Of a stretch of 64,000 nucleotides of DNA, positions 1-9,574 are shown piece after piece. Origin of the DNA: Sinimarinibacterium arenosum. Lineage in GTDB: Bacteria > Pseudomonadota > Gammaproteobacteria > Nevskiales > Nevskiaceae. The stretch spans positions 310,001-374,000 of the forward strand of contig NZ_SUKF01000002.1 of NCBI RefSeq assembly GCF_005047655.1, read 5' to 3'. The position numbers and the translations under genes were made by a program. The notes beneath the pieces are model-generated. The model was not told the origin of the DNA, searched no databases, and saw only the letters and a program-made list of their open reading frames with translations. How positions within the stretch are numbered: position 1 is the stretch's first letter; each line of letters starts with the position of its first letter.

Positions 1-315
1 CACAACAATGTGGCGACCGCGAATGCGTTCAGGAGCCGGACGTCGCTTCCACTCGAGGCCGCCACCCTCAGTGGCACCGCGATAGCGCGTCGCGTGCAGG
101 TAATCGATTTCCAGCGGAAACTGCAGCCGTCCGCTGATCTCGGCCGTGGCCTGCACGCCACCGATCATCACGCACAGCAGCAGCGGATTGCGCTGCGCAT
201 AGTCCGCCGTCAGCGCCGCGGCAACGCGATCGTAAGCCTGCTGCACCGATGCGGCATCGTGAAGACAATCGGCCTCGCGCAACACCGCATGCGCCTGTTC
301 GATGCTGACACTCAT
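1..315 (-). CDS. hpt: Hypoxanthine-guanine phosphoribosyltransferase, N-terminal part (cut by window edge)
   Basis: The reading frame opens with ATG at 315 and runs off the left edge without a stop, giving about 105 N-terminal residues. A GGAGG ribosome site lies 5 nt before the ATG. The visible protein has the hydrophobic strand LLLCVMIGGVQATAE followed by IDYLHATRYRG, which matches the type I phosphoribosyltransferase fold of purine salvage enzymes that convert hypoxanthine or guanine plus PRPP to IMP or GMP. The PRPP-binding loop lies outside the window. It starts 28 nt after the nagZ stop on the same strand, and the nagZ-hpt pair is familiar from Xanthomonas-type genomes. The family is clear; the exact substrate preference is inferred. 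Confidence 0.82.
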   Translation of the reverse strand, partial: MSVSIEQAHAVLREADCLHDAASVQQAYDRVAAALTADYAQRNPLLLCVMIGGVQATAEISGRLQFPLEIDYLHATRYRGATEGGGLEWKRRPAPERIRGRHIVV

Positions 316-343
316 GTGGCCTCCGTGTTCACAGACCGCGACA

Positions 344-1351
344 TCACTGCGGCCGTCGGTACATGCGCTTGATGCGATCGGAAGCAACCTTGCCCGGCTT
401 CACATCCTTCAGCGCTTCGAGCAGTTCCAGCACGGCGGGACGATCGTTGCACACCGGCAGCATGTCGCAACCCGCGGCCAGCGCCATGCGCGCACGCTCC
501 TCCATACTGCCGACCGCAGCCGCACCGCCCATCGACAGGTCATCGCAGAACAGTGTGCCGGCAAAGTCCATCTCGCGCCGCAGGATGTCCTGGATCCACT
601 TACGCGAAAGCGACGCAGGCGTTTCGTCGACGCTGGGGTAGCGCACATGCGCCATCATCAGCGATTCAATGCCATCGGCGATCAGCGCTGCAAACGGCAT
701 CAGCTCGGTCGCCCGCAACTCGGCCTCGGAGCGCCGATCGATCGGCAGTTCGACATGCGAATCGGCGGTCACCGCGCCGTGTCCCGGAAAGTGCTTGCCG
801 GTGGCGGCATGCCCGGCGGCATTGAGCCCGGCACGAAACGCCCGCGCCAGCTCAACCACGATCTCGCAGCGATCCGAAAATGCGCGATCACCAATCACGG
901 TACTGACACCGTGATCGATATCGAGCACCGGCGCAAAGCTGAGGTCGATGCCGAAGCTCGACAGCTCGGTGCCGATCGCAAGCCCCGCCGCTTTCACATC
1001 CAACAACGCCTGCTGCGCGTCTTCGCAGTAGCGCTGACCAAAGCCACGCATCGAAGGCACGCGCGAGAACCCGACGCGAAAGCGTTGTACGCGCCCGCCC
1101 TCGTGATCCACCGCCAACAACAACCGCGGACTGCGCAGCGACAGGATCTCGTCGCACAACGCCTTGAGCTGTTGATGATCTCGGTAGTTGCGGGTGAACA
1201 GAATCACGCCGCCCACCAGAGGATGGCGCAGAACTTCGCGGTCCTCCTCGGTCAATTCCAGACCGCCGACATCAACCATCAGCGGACCCAACAGGCCTTT
1301 GCTTTTGTTATTCGTGGAGTTCAACTTCGGTTCCGATACTGATCCATTCAT
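344..1351 (-). CDS. nagZ: Beta-N-acetylhexosaminidase NagZ
   Basis: This is a cytoplasmic glycoside hydrolase family 3 enzyme that removes N-acetylglucosamine from muropeptides during cell wall recycling. The TIM barrel opens with GPLMVDVGG and contains VGGVILFTRNY, the substrate-site stretch LAVDHEGGRVQRF, the catalytic loop KHFPGHG near residue 186 followed by DSH, and the nucleophile motif FCDDLSMGG near residue 270, where Ser of the usual FSDDLSM is Cys. The ATG at 1351 gives 335 residues, normal for the family, and overlaps the end of the upstream L,D-transpeptidase gene by 44 nt. A TTG at 1324 is an alternative start. The gene belongs to the leftward cysM-to-hpt run, and peptidoglycan is the shared theme with its neighbour. 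Confidence 0.93.
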   Translation of the reverse strand: MNGSVSEPKLNSTNNKSKGLLGPLMVDVGGLELTEEDREVLRHPLVGGVILFTRNYRDHQQLKALCDEILSLRSPRLLLAVDHEGGRVQRFRVGFSRVPSMRGFGQRYCEDAQQALLDVKAAGLAIGTELSSFGIDLSFAPVLDIDHGVSTVIGDRAFSDRCEIVVELARAFRAGLNAAGHAATGKHFPGHGAVTADSHVELPIDRRSEAELRATELMPFAALIADGIESLMMAHVRYPSVDETPASLSRKWIQDILRREMDFAGTLFCDDLSMGGAAAVGSMEERARMALAAGCDMLPVCNDRPAVLELLEALKDVKPGKVASDRIKRMYRRPQ

Positions 1352-1805
1352 ACAGCTCGATGATGTCGCGATTGCGCATCCGCACACAGCCCTTCGACCC
1401 CGGCACCCCTAGACTCTCTTCATGTGGGGTGCCATGGAGATAAATGTAACGCCTGAACGTATCCACACAACCGAGCCGGTTACGTCCCCGCTCGGTTCCC
1501 GACAGCCACAGGATCCGGCTCAGAATCCAGTCGCGGCCCGGAAATTGTGCATCCAGCTCCGGACTCCAAACCTCGCCGGTCCAGCGACGCGCCCGCAGTA
1601 CGGCGCCCGAGGGCAAGCCAGCGCCAATTTTCGCACGGACAATGTGTCGTCCGCGCGGCGTTCCGCCAGAACCATTGATTTCGCTGTTGCCGGTCACCCC
1701 GGTCGATATCACATATTCGGCGTCCAGATGTTCTGCATTCCAGGCGCGCAGCCGCTGCGCGCGCAGATCCACTTCGACATGCCGCGCCACGGTCAACGGC
1801 ACCAT
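1308..1805 (-). CDS. L,D-transpeptidase (YkuD domain)
   Basis: The 165-residue protein carries a YkuD catalytic domain ending in YIYLHGTPHEESLGVPGSKG followed by CVRM; the catalytic cysteine is about residue 140 and the partner histidine lies in the LHGT motif. Such enzymes form 3-3 crosslinks in peptidoglycan or attach proteins to it, acting in the periplasm. No clear signal peptide is visible from the chosen ATG (1805), which overlaps the end of the CYTH gene by 13 nt. An in-frame extension further upstream is arginine-rich and looks like read-through of the CYTH gene, so it was rejected. The ErfK-like domain without LysM or obvious export signal is unusual; export may need a different start or the enzyme may act on cytoplasmic muropeptides. 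It is followed directly by nagZ. Confidence 0.85.
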   Translation of the reverse strand: MVPLTVARHVEVDLRAQRLRAWNAEHLDAEYVISTGVTGNSEINGSGGTPRGRHIVRAKIGAGLPSGAVLRARRWTGEVWSPELDAQFPGRDWILSRILWLSGTERGRNRLGCVDTFRRYIYLHGTPHEESLGVPGSKGCVRMRNRDIIELYEWISIGTEVELHE

Positions 1806-2278
1806 TCGTCCGGCCAACCGCAATAGGGCTGCAGCGCCAGATCGTGGTTGTAGTAGCGCCGGGCGTCGGTGACTTCCCGCCCCAGCCAATCGGGGCGCAC
1901 AAAGTCCTGGTCCGGATCGCTCAACTCGACCTCGGCGACGATCAGGCCGGCGTTATCGCCGAGAAACTCATCAATCTCCCAAGTGACGCCATCGCGTTCG
2001 ATGTAGTGCCGGATTTTTTCCAGTCGCCCCAGACACAGGGTCTGCAGAATCTCACGGCCCTGATCATAGGGAATCGGATATTCGTACTCGGCACGCGCGC
2101 TGCCGATGACCGCCGCCTTGATGTTGAGGTTGGCATGACGGTCATGCAGACGCACACGCACCGAGGCGCGACCGCCCGCGCCTGACAGATAGCCCTGACG
2201 CAACTCGCTGGAGCGTGAAACTTCGGCGCGCCAGCTGTCACCGAGGACCAGAAACTTGCGTTCGATCTCCAGCGCCAT
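1793..2278 (-). CDS. CYTH domain protein, probable inorganic triphosphatase
   Basis: The 161-residue protein begins MALEIERKFLV, the ExExK signature of the CYTH (class IV adenylate cyclase / thiamine triphosphatase) tunnel fold. Later charged strands include VRVRL, LNIKAA, EYEYPIP, WEIDEFLG and IVAEVELSD, which supply the alternating acidic and basic residues that line the tunnel. Single-domain bacterial members of this length hydrolyse tripolyphosphate, so an inorganic triphosphatase is the likely activity. Its start ATG overlaps the rlmD stop by one base (TGATG), indicating translational coupling. Adenylate cyclase or thiamine triphosphatase activity is possible but less likely. Confidence 0.87.
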   Translation of the reverse strand: MALEIERKFLVLGDSWRAEVSRSSELRQGYLSGAGGRASVRVRLHDRHANLNIKAAVIGSARAEYEYPIPYDQGREILQTLCLGRLEKIRHYIERDGVTWEIDEFLGDNAGLIVAEVELSDPDQDFVRPDWLGREVTDARRYYNHDLALQPYCGWPDEWCR

Positions 2279-3609
2279 CAGACGCCCCGGACGAACAAGG
2301 CCATGCTTTCGACATGACCGGTATGCGGGAACATGTCCATCACGCCTGCACGAACCAGTCGATAGCCGTGCTCATGCACCAGCATGCCGGCATCGCGGGC
2401 TAGTGTGCCGGGATGGCACGAAACGTAGACGATGTGCGACGGCTTGCGCGCCGCGACGATCGGAAGAATCTCGCGGGCCCCGGCGCGTGGCGGATCCAGC
2501 AGCACCTTGTCGAAATCATCGCGCAGCCAGTCAACGTCGGCGCCGGTCGTGAACAGATCGGCTTTTTCAAAGCGCACATCCAGGCGGTTGCGCGCAGCAT
2601 TGGCGCGGGCCCGGCGTACCAGTCCGTCTTCGCCCTCGACTGCAATCACGCGCGCGCCACGCCGCGCCAGCGGCAGCGAGAAATTGCCCAGGCCGCAGAA
2701 CAGTTCGAGCACACGATCGCCGGACTGCAAATCCAGCCAGTCCAGCGCCTGATTGACGGTCTGCTGGCTGATCGCGCCATTGACCTGGATGAAATCGGTC
2801 GGCTCGAACTGCAGCGACAGCTCGGAGCCATCCGGCGAATAGCACAGCGCCGGCGCGTCATCGGACAGTGGCCGGATCGTGTTCGGACCGCCCGTCTGCA
2901 GATAGATCGAAAAGCCCTGCGCCTCGCCGAACGCCAGCAAGCGTGCGCAGTCCGCCTCGGTCGGCGGGTCCAGCACACGGAACACCAGCGCAACGGTATT
3001 GGCACAGGCAATTTCGATCTGCGGAATCCGGTTTGCGATTGAAAGTGTCTCAATCATTGCCCCGATCACACGCAGCTTCTGCCCGACCCGCGGATCCAGT
3101 ACCACACAGCTGTCGAGCGCTGCCAGAAAATGACTGCTACGTTCGCGAAAGCCCACCAGCACGCCGCCTTTCTTCGGCACCAGCTTGACGCCAAGGCGGG
3201 CGCGGCGGCGATAACCCCAGACCGCGTCTGCACCGACCCCGACGACAGGCGCTGCAACTTCGGCCGGCTGCACCTTGCCGATGCGCGCCAGCTGATCAAG
3301 CATCTGCTTCTGCTTGAACGTGACCTGCTGCGGTGGATCCAGGTGCTGCATCGAGCAGCCTCCGCACAGTCCGAAATGTGCGCAGCGTGGCTCGACGCGA
3401 TGCGGACTGGCGCGCTCGACGGCAACGCATTGGCCCTCGTCGGCGTCCTTGCCCATCTGCACATAGCGGAACTGAACCTGCTCGCCCGGCAGCGCGTCGG
3501 CTATGAATGTGGCCTTGCCGTCCACTCGGGCAACGCCACGGCCCAGATGATTGAGATCAACGATCTCGGCCGGAAAGTCCCCGGCCGGCATCGGCTTGCG
3601 TCTGCGCAT
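2278..3609 (-). CDS. rlmD: 23S rRNA (uracil-1939-C5)-methyltransferase RlmD
   Basis: The 443-residue enzyme methylates U1939 of 23S rRNA using SAM. An N-terminal TRAM-like beta-barrel (about residues 10-65) precedes the 4Fe-4S cluster cysteines C76, C82, C85 and C168. The Rossmann methyltransferase domain has VLELFCGLGNFSLPLA, and the covalent catalytic cysteine is C398 in VSCHPGT (SCNP in many homologues). The ATG at 3609 lies 2 nt past the stop of the upstream exonuclease gene, and the stop overlaps the CYTH start. In related gammaproteobacteria rlmD also sits beside cysM and the GacS/BarA kinase. Confidence 0.95.
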   Translation of the reverse strand: MRRRKPMPAGDFPAEIVDLNHLGRGVARVDGKATFIADALPGEQVQFRYVQMGKDADEGQCVAVERASPHRVEPRCAHFGLCGGCSMQHLDPPQQVTFKQKQMLDQLARIGKVQPAEVAAPVVGVGADAVWGYRRRARLGVKLVPKKGGVLVGFRERSSHFLAALDSCVVLDPRVGQKLRVIGAMIETLSIANRIPQIEIACANTVALVFRVLDPPTEADCARLLAFGEAQGFSIYLQTGGPNTIRPLSDDAPALCYSPDGSELSLQFEPTDFIQVNGAISQQTVNQALDWLDLQSGDRVLELFCGLGNFSLPLARRGARVIAVEGEDGLVRRARANAARNRLDVRFEKADLFTTGADVDWLRDDFDKVLLDPPRAGAREILPIVAARKPSHIVYVSCHPGTLARDAGMLVHEHGYRLVRAGVMDMFPHTGHVESMALFVRGV

Positions 3610-3611
3610 CG

Positions 3612-4400
3612 TCAGGCAACCCAGCCTTCGAGAAATTCGGCCCAGTGCGGGGCATCGCTGGCTTCAAGCAGCTGGCGCACACGAGCTTCCTCCTGGGTAT
3701 GTGCCTCGTGACTCAGATGTCCGCGCATCAGCTCAAAACGCAGGTAGACCAGATAGGTGTTCAGCACGTCGGTTTCACAATAGTCGCGGATGTCGCGCAG
3801 GCGACCTTCGCGGTAGGCATCGAAGACTTTGGATCCATCCATGCCCAGCTTGCCCGGGAACCCGAGCAACTGGGCGATTTCGGTCAGCGGCGCATTCTGG
3901 CGCCCGCTATACATCGCCAATACGTCCATCAGATCGGTATGGCGGAACTGGTAGCGGCTGATGTAGTTGTCCCACTTGGTCTCGCGATCAAACTGGCCGC
4001 TGTCCCAGTACTTGGGGGCGACGCAGCCATGGATCAGACCGCGATAATGCAGCACCGGAAGATCGAAGCCGCCGCCGTTCCACGACACCAGCACCGGGCG
4101 ATACTTTTCAACGCCGTCGAAGAAACGCTGGATCAACTCACCTTCCTCGGCGTCTTCGTCACCGATCGACCAGACCCGGAAGCTGTCGCCGTGACGCAAT
4201 GCGACCGAGATCGCCACCACGCGCTGCAGGTGCGCGGGCATGAAGTCATTGCCTTTGTGCGCCTGGCGCAGGGTCTTCATCGCCGCCCAGACCTCGGCAT
4301 CGTCCATCGCCTCGAGATCATGAATGCGGCGCCCACCATCGAGATCGGGAATCGTCTCGATATCGAACACCAGAACCGGTTCGCGCAGTGGATGTGCCAT
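3612..4400 (-). CDS. Predicted 3'-5' exonuclease, PolB-like (DEDDy superfamily)
   Basis: This 262-residue protein matches the stand-alone PolB-type 3'-5' exonuclease family. Exo I is VFDIETIPD with D13 and E15, Exo II includes RHTDLMDVLA, and Exo III ends with YCETDVLNTY, so the metal-binding acidic residues are intact. It would degrade single-stranded DNA or RNA ends in the cytoplasm; the physiological substrate is not known for this family. The ATG at 4400 was chosen because it directly precedes the first catalytic strand and lies 5 nt after the cysM stop. It is sandwiched between cysM and rlmD in one leftward operon. Confidence 0.88.
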   Translation of the reverse strand: MAHPLREPVLVFDIETIPDLDGGRRIHDLEAMDDAEVWAAMKTLRQAHKGNDFMPAHLQRVVAISVALRHGDSFRVWSIGDEDAEEGELIQRFFDGVEKYRPVLVSWNGGGFDLPVLHYRGLIHGCVAPKYWDSGQFDRETKWDNYISRYQFRHTDLMDVLAMYSGRQNAPLTEIAQLLGFPGKLGMDGSKVFDAYREGRLRDIRDYCETDVLNTYLVYLRFELMRGHLSHEAHTQEEARVRQLLEASDAPHWAEFLEGWVA

Positions 4401-4405
4401 ACCGC

Positions 4406-5296
4406 TCAGGACGGAAACACGCCAGTGGAAATATAGCGGTCGCCACGATCGCAGACGATGCTCACTACGGTCGCGTTTTCCACCTGCTTGCAGACTTCCA
4501 GCGCAGCCCACAGGGCGCCACCGGACGAGGGGCCGCAGAATAGGCCTTCGAGCTGGCCGGCGGCGCGCATCGTATCCTCGGCATTGACCGCGCTGACCTC
4601 GATCACGCGGTCGACGCGCTCGGCCTCGAAAATCTTCGGCAGATAGGCTTCCGGCCATTTCCGGATGCCCGGAATCGACGAATCACCGTCCGGCTGCACA
4701 CCGACGATCTGCACCTCCGGGTTCTGCTCCTTGAAGTAACGCGCGCAGCCCATGATCGTGCCGGTCGTTCCCATCGCCGAAACAAAATGCGTGATCTTGC
4801 CCTGGGTGGCCTTCCAGATTTCGGGAGCAGTGCCTTCGTAATGTGCCCGCGGATTGTCCGGGTTGCCGAACTGGTCGAGCACCCGGCCCTTGCCGTCGGC
4901 CTGCATCTGCAACGCCAGATCGCGCGCACCCTCCATGCCCTGCTTCTGCGTGACCAGCCGGATCTCCGCGCCGAAAGCCTTCATCACCGCACGCCGTTCC
5001 GCTGACATGTGTTCCGGCATGATCAGCGTCAGTTTGTAGCCCTTGACCGCTGCGGCCATCGCCAGCGCGATCCCAGTATTGCCGCTGGTCGCCTCGATCA
5101 GCACGTCACCCGGCTTGATCTCCCCGCGCTCTTCGGCTCGACGGATCATCGAATACGCAGGCCGGTCCTTGACCGAGCCGGCGGGGTTGTTGCCCTCGAG
5201 TTTGACGAGTAGCGTGTTGTTGCCAATCCCCGGCAACCGACGCAGTTGGGCCAGGGGCGTATTGCCGATAAAGTCGGCGAGTGTGGGATAGCTCAT
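4406..5296 (-). CDS. cysM: Cysteine synthase B
   Basis: This PLP enzyme makes cysteine from O-acetylserine and sulfide, and in the CysM class can also use thiosulfate. The PLP lysine lies in [11 protein letters not shown], the substrate loop is [12 protein letters not shown], and the phosphate loop is SAMGTTGT. The C-terminal [11 protein letters not shown] and [13 protein letters not shown] are typical. ATG at 5296 gives 296 residues, the usual CysM length; longer upstream extension would enter the divergent kinase gene. It is the first gene of the leftward run towards hpt. Adjacency to a BarA/GacS-type kinase and rlmD is a conserved gammaproteobacterial arrangement. Confidence 0.94.
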   Translation of the reverse strand: MSYPTLADFIGNTPLAQLRRLPGIGNNTLLVKLEGNNPAGSVKDRPAYSMIRRAEERGEIKPGDVLIEATSGNTGIALAMAAAVKGYKLTLIMPEHMSAERRAVMKAFGAEIRLVTQKQGMEGARDLALQMQADGKGRVLDQFGNPDNPRAHYEGTAPEIWKATQGKITHFVSAMGTTGTIMGCARYFKEQNPEVQIVGVQPDGDSSIPGIRKWPEAYLPKIFEAERVDRVIEVSAVNAEDTMRAAGQLEGLFCGPSSGGALWAALEVCKQVENATVVSIVCDRGDRYISTGVFPS

Positions 5297-5330
5297 CGGA
5301 CGGATTTTAGCTGGCACGGACCTGAAACGG

Positions 5331-7607
5331 GTGAAACGAACCGAAACCATGGGGTATCCCAGCCGCTGGCCACCGGGCTCGCGACGTCTGCTGCTGGCTG
5401 CTGCAGCATTGGTCGCGGCTGGAGTTCTGCTGTGGGTACCGCTGACCACGCTCGATCCGGATCAGCAACGGCTGGCGGTGCTGAGCCTGCTGCTGCTGGC
5501 ACTGATGCTGATCGCCGCTGCTGCGACCAGTTCGCGACGTGCATTGGGAACCATTTCGCGCGGCTTGCACGCGCTCGCGCAACAACGCACCGACGGCCGC
5601 CTGCCGGAGGACCTGCCCGGCAATGCCGCCGAACTGGCCCGCGCGACCAATCGCATCACCCAGCAGTTGAACGAATTACGTACCCGGCTCGACGACCAGG
5701 TGACAGAGCAGACTTTGCACCTGCGCCAGGAGCGGGACCGTCTGGCGGACATGAATCAGAAGCTGCGCGGCGCGGCAGCTCAGGCCCAGGACGAAGCGCG
5801 CGCACAGAGCGAGCTGCTGTCCAGCCTGTCGCATGAGCTGCGCACCCCGCTGACCGGCATCCTCGGCTATGCCGACCTGCTGCGTCGATCAGGTCTCAAT
5901 GGCGAGCAGTCGCAGCAGCTGGATACGCTGGAAAAGTCCGGCCAGGCGCTGCTGACGATGATCAACGATCTGCTCGACTGGAGCCGGATCGAAGCCGGGC
6001 GCCTGCGCCTGAATGCCGAAACCTTCGACGTTCTGGATTCAACCGAAGACACCTGCGCACTGCTTGCGCCGCTGGCCTACGACAAGTCGCTGGAGCTGGT
6101 GCGCATCGTCTATCACGACGTTCCGCGTCAGCTACGCGGCGACCCACAGCGGCTGCGCCAGATCCTGACCAATCTGCTATCGAACGCGATCAAGTTCACT
6201 GACGCCGGAGAAGTTGTCCTGCGCGTGATGCGCGAGCGCGAAGATGGTGGCCGTGTGTGGCTGCGGTTCTCCGTATCGGACTCAGGCATCGGCATCTCGC
6301 CGGACCAGCAGGCACGGTTGTTTCAGCCCTATCGGCAGGTTGGAAAATCCAGCGGCGGCACCGGCCTCGGCCTGTCGATCACGCGCAAGCTTGCGGAGCT
6401 GATGGGCGGCGAAACCGCGCTGGAAAGCACGCCCGGCAAAGGCTCGACCTTCAGCGTGCTGCTGCCATTCCGGCTGGTGGCCGAATCCGAATCGGCGGCA
6501 ACCCATGACGCGCGTCTGCGCGATCGACTGGTCTGGTTGTTCGAGCCCCACGCAACCGCGCGGCTGGCGCTGGTGCACTGGCTCGAATTCTGGGGCATGC
6601 AGGTGCGCAGCTTCAGCGCCGCCAAGAGCCTGGCGGATTCGCTGCAGCAAGTCTCCGCAGAGTCACGACCTGACCTGATCATCCTGGGACTGAAGCCGGA
6701 CGACGCCGACAAGGATGCCAACGTGCGCAGAATTCTTGCCGCCTGCGCCGAACATCAACCCCCGCTACTGGCGCTGGTCGCGTCGTCGGCGCTACCGCTG
6801 CACGACGCTCTGCGCGACGCGGGCGCCGCGGCATGTCACCCGAAATCCGTCGGACGCCGACGGCTGCATGACGAGATCCTGCGCCTGACCCTCGACCGCG
6901 GCGCTCCGCAGGTGAAGCCGTTGCAAGGACGCAGCGCGCTGGTCGCCGACAACAATGCGATCAACCGCCGCTACCTGAGCACACTCTGTCGCAGTCTGGG
7001 TCTCGAAGTCGTCGAGGCGGCCGACGGCGATGCCGCGTTGCAGCTCTGGCTGCAAACGCGGCCACCGATCGTATTGCTGGATGCGCACATGCCGAAGATG
7101 AGCGGCATCGAATGCGCCCGCGCCATCCGCAAGGCTGAAACAGGCCCTCCGCGCTGCCGTATCCTCGCCGTCAGTGCGCATCTGGAGCCTGAGGAACGCA
7201 GCGCCTTTACCCAGGCCGGCGCGGACAGCATTCTGATCAAGCCTTTTGACGAGCGCGAACTGCTGCGCAGTCTGGAACCCGGGCTGTCCGGACCCAAACC
7301 GGTCGCGGCCCAGCTCACCACGGACCCGGAGCTGTTGCAGCTGCTGCGGGAAGAGTTGCCGCAGCAGTTCCTGGATCTGGAACGCGCCTTCGGCGAACGC
7401 AATCTGGAGGCCGCACGAGACGCGGCGCATACGCTGCGCGGCACCGCGGCGTTCTATCATCTGGCGAGCCTGCGCCAAACCACCTCGGCGCTCGAACAGT
7501 GGCTGCTGCGCACCACCGGACTGCAGCCGGGCATGCAAAGCCGTCGCGAGCTAGACAACGTGCGGCGTGCCGTCGACGACACCTTGGCCGCGATCCAGCG
7601 TCCCTAA
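5331..7607 (+). CDS. Hybrid sensor histidine kinase of BarA/GacS type
   Basis: The protein (758 residues from GTG 5331; ATG 5349 is an alternative) has two adjacent membrane helices at about 18-37 and 46-64 with only about ten residues between them, a HAMP-like and coiled-coil linker to about 155, a HisKA domain with H168 in SLSHELRTP, an HATPase domain ([24 protein letters not shown]), a degenerate receiver around 395-530 without a clear phospho-acceptor, a full receiver with D584 in [11 protein letters not shown], and a C-terminal Hpt domain with H700 in AAHTLRGTA. This layout is that of BarA/GacS phosphorelays that drive CsrA-antagonising small RNAs. It lacks the large periplasmic sensor typical of GacS. 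It is divergent from cysM and its end overlaps the acpS end. Confidence 0.88.
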   Translation: MKRTETMGYPSRWPPGSRRLLLAAAALVAAGVLLWVPLTTLDPDQQRLAVLSLLLLALMLIAAAATSSRRALGTISRGLHALAQQRTDGRLPEDLPGNAAELARATNRITQQLNELRTRLDDQVTEQTLHLRQERDRLADMNQKLRGAAAQAQDEARAQSELLSSLSHELRTPLTGILGYADLLRRSGLNGEQSQQLDTLEKSGQALLTMINDLLDWSRIEAGRLRLNAETFDVLDSTEDTCALLAPLAYDKSLELVRIVYHDVPRQLRGDPQRLRQILTNLLSNAIKFTDAGEVVLRVMREREDGGRVWLRFSVSDSGIGISPDQQARLFQPYRQVGKSSGGTGLGLSITRKLAELMGGETALESTPGKGSTFSVLLPFRLVAESESAATHDARLRDRLVWLFEPHATARLALVHWLEFWGMQVRSFSAAKSLADSLQQVSAESRPDLIILGLKPDDADKDANVRRILAACAEHQPPLLALVASSALPLHDALRDAGAAACHPKSVGRRRLHDEILRLTLDRGAPQVKPLQGRSALVADNNAINRRYLSTLCRSLGLEVVEAADGDAALQLWLQTRPPIVLLDAHMPKMSGIECARAIRKAETGPPRCRILAVSAHLEPEERSAFTQAGADSILIKPFDERELLRSLEPGLSGPKPVAAQLTTDPELLQLLREELPQQFLDLERAFGERNLEAARDAAHTLRGTAAFYHLASLRQTTSALEQWLLRTTGLQPGMQSRRELDNVRRAVDDTLAAIQRP

Positions 7608-8050
7608 CCGCGGTCGGGCTGGCGCGCACGCTCCAGCACGACATAGGCGCAAACCATACCGCCATCGTCGCTGAGCGAAAGATGTGCGGCGCCAATGCCT
7701 TCGCGTCGCAAGCGGGCCTGCATGCTGCGGCTGAAAATCAGCTTGGGACGCCCGCTGTGCTCACGAATGACCCCTGCATCGCGGTAGCCGACCCCGGAAA
7801 ACCCGGTCCCCAGCGCCTTGACGAAAGCCTCCTTTGCCGCGAAGCACATCGCGAGCGCACGGGCGGTATTGGTTCGCGCGCGCACCTCGCGCAGCTCGGC
7901 CGCACAGAGCAACTTGACCAGCACACGCCGGCCATGGCGATCGAGCAGACGTTCCATCCGTTCGACACGCAGGATATCGACGCCGACGCCGTGCAGCTGG
8001 CCGGCAACGCCATCCGTGGCAGCGGGCACCGCCGGCGCGCGGGGCTTCAC
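7604..8050 (-). CDS. acpS: Holo-[acyl-carrier-protein] synthase
   Basis: AcpS transfers the 4'-phosphopantetheine arm from CoA to apo-ACP. The key metal-binding aspartate is in [13 protein letters not shown] and the second acidic site is in [13 protein letters not shown]. The gene starts with GTG at 8050 in a 4-nt GTGA overlap with the pdxJ stop, giving 148 residues with an N-terminal extension of about 18 residues relative to common AcpS. The pdxJ-acpS pairing is typical of gammaproteobacteria. The stop overlaps the end of the convergent sensor kinase by 4 nt, leaving no room for a dedicated terminator. Confidence 0.92.
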   Translation of the reverse strand: MKPRAPAVPAATDGVAGQLHGVGVDILRVERMERLLDRHGRRVLVKLLCAAELREVRARTNTARALAMCFAAKEAFVKALGTGFSGVGYRDAGVIREHSGRPKLIFSRSMQARLRREGIGAAHLSLSDDGGMVCAYVVLERARQPDRG

Positions 8051-8778
8051 GCGCCGCGCGCAGCAGTCATCGCCTGCCGCATCTCCGCCACCGCAGCGGG
8101 CAAGCCGACGAATACTGCGCGCGCGATGATGCTATGCCCGATGTTGAGTTCGACAATCTGCCGGATGCTGGCGATCGACCCGACGTTGTCACAGGTCAGA
8201 CCGTGGCCGGCATGCACCTCGAAACCGGCGTCCGCCGCCGCAGCCGCAAACGCCACAATTCGTTTCAGCTCGGCATCCCGCTGACGACCGCGGGTATCGG
8301 CATAACGGCCGGTGTGGATCTCCAGATGCGGCACCCCCACCGCAAGCGCCGCCTTGAGCTGGGCGGGCGACGGATCAATGAACAGCGACACCTCGATCCC
8401 GGCCTTCTGCAGACGACGACACGCGACCGCCACTGACGCCTGCAGCGACGCAACATCCAGCCCGCCCTCGGTCGTCAATTCCTCGCGCTTTTCCGGCACC
8501 AGACAGGCGTAGCGCGGCTTTACGCGGCAGGCAAACGCGACCATCTCGTCCGTCACCGCCATTTCCAGATTAACCGGTACCGGCGAGCGCTTCTGCAGCC
8601 GCCTGACATCGTCAGGCTGGATATGACGCCGGTCCTCGCGCAAGTGGATCGTAATGCTGTCGGCGCCGGCGCCGGCACACAGCAATGCGGCCTCGACCGG
8701 ATCCGGATAAGCCGTACCGCGCGCCTGTCGCAAGGTGGCGACATGATCGACGTTGATACCGAGACGGAGGCGCGACAT
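8047..8778 (-). CDS. pdxJ: Pyridoxine 5'-phosphate synthase
   Basis: PdxJ condenses 1-deoxy-D-xylulose 5-phosphate with 3-amino-2-oxopropyl phosphate in the last ring-forming step of vitamin B6 synthesis. The motifs LGINVDHVATLRQARG, ITIHLREDRRHI, LEMAVT, CLVPEKREELTTEGG, HTGRYA and VHAGHGL are all present. ATG 8778 gives 243 residues and places the first family motif right after the start; an upstream TTG at 8811 would add 11 residues of poor similarity. It is followed by acpS with a 4-nt overlap and preceded by recO after about 54 nt, the order of the conserved rnc-era-recO-pdxJ-acpS operon. Confidence 0.95.
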   Translation of the reverse strand: MSRLRLGINVDHVATLRQARGTAYPDPVEAALLCAGAGADSITIHLREDRRHIQPDDVRRLQKRSPVPVNLEMAVTDEMVAFACRVKPRYACLVPEKREELTTEGGLDVASLQASVAVACRRLQKAGIEVSLFIDPSPAQLKAALAVGVPHLEIHTGRYADTRGRQRDAELKRIVAFAAAAADAGFEVHAGHGLTCDNVGSIASIRQIVELNIGHSIIARAVFVGLPAAVAEMRQAMTAARGA

Positions 8779-8832
8779 CTGATTGAACCGGGTTGGACTG
8801 GCGCAGAACAATAGCCCAAGCCACGCGCCGAA

Positions 8833-9561
8833 TCACGTGGCCGGCACATCACCAGGGGGTGCCGGCCGGCCGGCACGCAGCTCACGCAGCAGACGCGGCG
8901 TACGCAGCTCACGGCCTCCAAGCTGGCGCCGCAACGCCCCCTGCAACAGATGCCGCGCATCCCGGCGCGCGGCCTCGTGGTCCAGACATTCGTCGCGCAG
9001 GGCGATCAAATGACTCCCGGCATAGGCGGGCGCATCATCGTCATCCACGACGATCGGTCCGGAATCCCAGTCGTAGCGATAACGACGTTCGGAGCGCAAT
9101 TCGGCGCCCAGCATCAGGCCATAGCCGATATCCGCCAGCAGACGTTTTTCGAACACGCGCAGTGCGGCCTGGGCCTGGGCGTCGCTGAGCGCCAGCAGCG
9201 GCAGCAATTCCGCATAGCTGGCATACACAGAAGGATGCGCATCGTGGCGCTGCAACAGACGCAAGATCAGCTCGTTCAGATACCAGCCGAAAAACACGCG
9301 CTCACCGCGTAGCGCCACCGGCGGCGCACAACTCTCGGCAGCCGTCATGGTCCCGACTTCGCCAGACAATCGCCAGGACAACAGCAGCGGCGTAAACGCC
9401 TGCAGCTGGCCACGCAGCTTGGCCCGGGGCGCACGCGCGCCGCGGGCCACCAGACCAACACGGCCATGGTCCGGGGTAAATGCCTCAATCAGCAGACTGG
9501 TATCGCCGTAAGGGCGCGTGGACAGCAGGTATGCCGGTTGCAGCAGCACACGGCCACTCAT
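8833..9561 (-). CDS. recO: DNA repair protein RecO
   Basis: RecO anneals single-stranded DNA and helps load RecA in the RecFOR pathway. The 242-residue protein has the N-terminal OB-fold start VLLQPAYLLSTRPYGDTSLL followed by an ARGARAP loop, then a helical domain with FFGWYLNELILRLL and FEKRLLADIGYGL. No zinc cysteines are apparent, as in many gammaproteobacterial RecO proteins. It starts 13 nt after the era stop and belongs to the same leftward operon. Confidence 0.93.
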   Translation of the reverse strand: MSGRVLLQPAYLLSTRPYGDTSLLIEAFTPDHGRVGLVARGARAPRAKLRGQLQAFTPLLLSWRLSGEVGTMTAAESCAPPVALRGERVFFGWYLNELILRLLQRHDAHPSVYASYAELLPLLALSDAQAQAALRVFEKRLLADIGYGLMLGAELRSERRYRYDWDSGPIVVDDDDAPAYAGSHLIALRDECLDHEAARRDARHLLQGALRRQLGGRELRTPRLLRELRAGRPAPPGDVPAT

Positions 9562-9574
9562 CGCAGCCGCAACC

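Noticed and set aside
302-1342. Long plus-strand open frame opposite nagZ
   Set aside because: Composition is Arg/His/Gln-rich with no recognisable domain; nagZ motifs on the other strand are clear.
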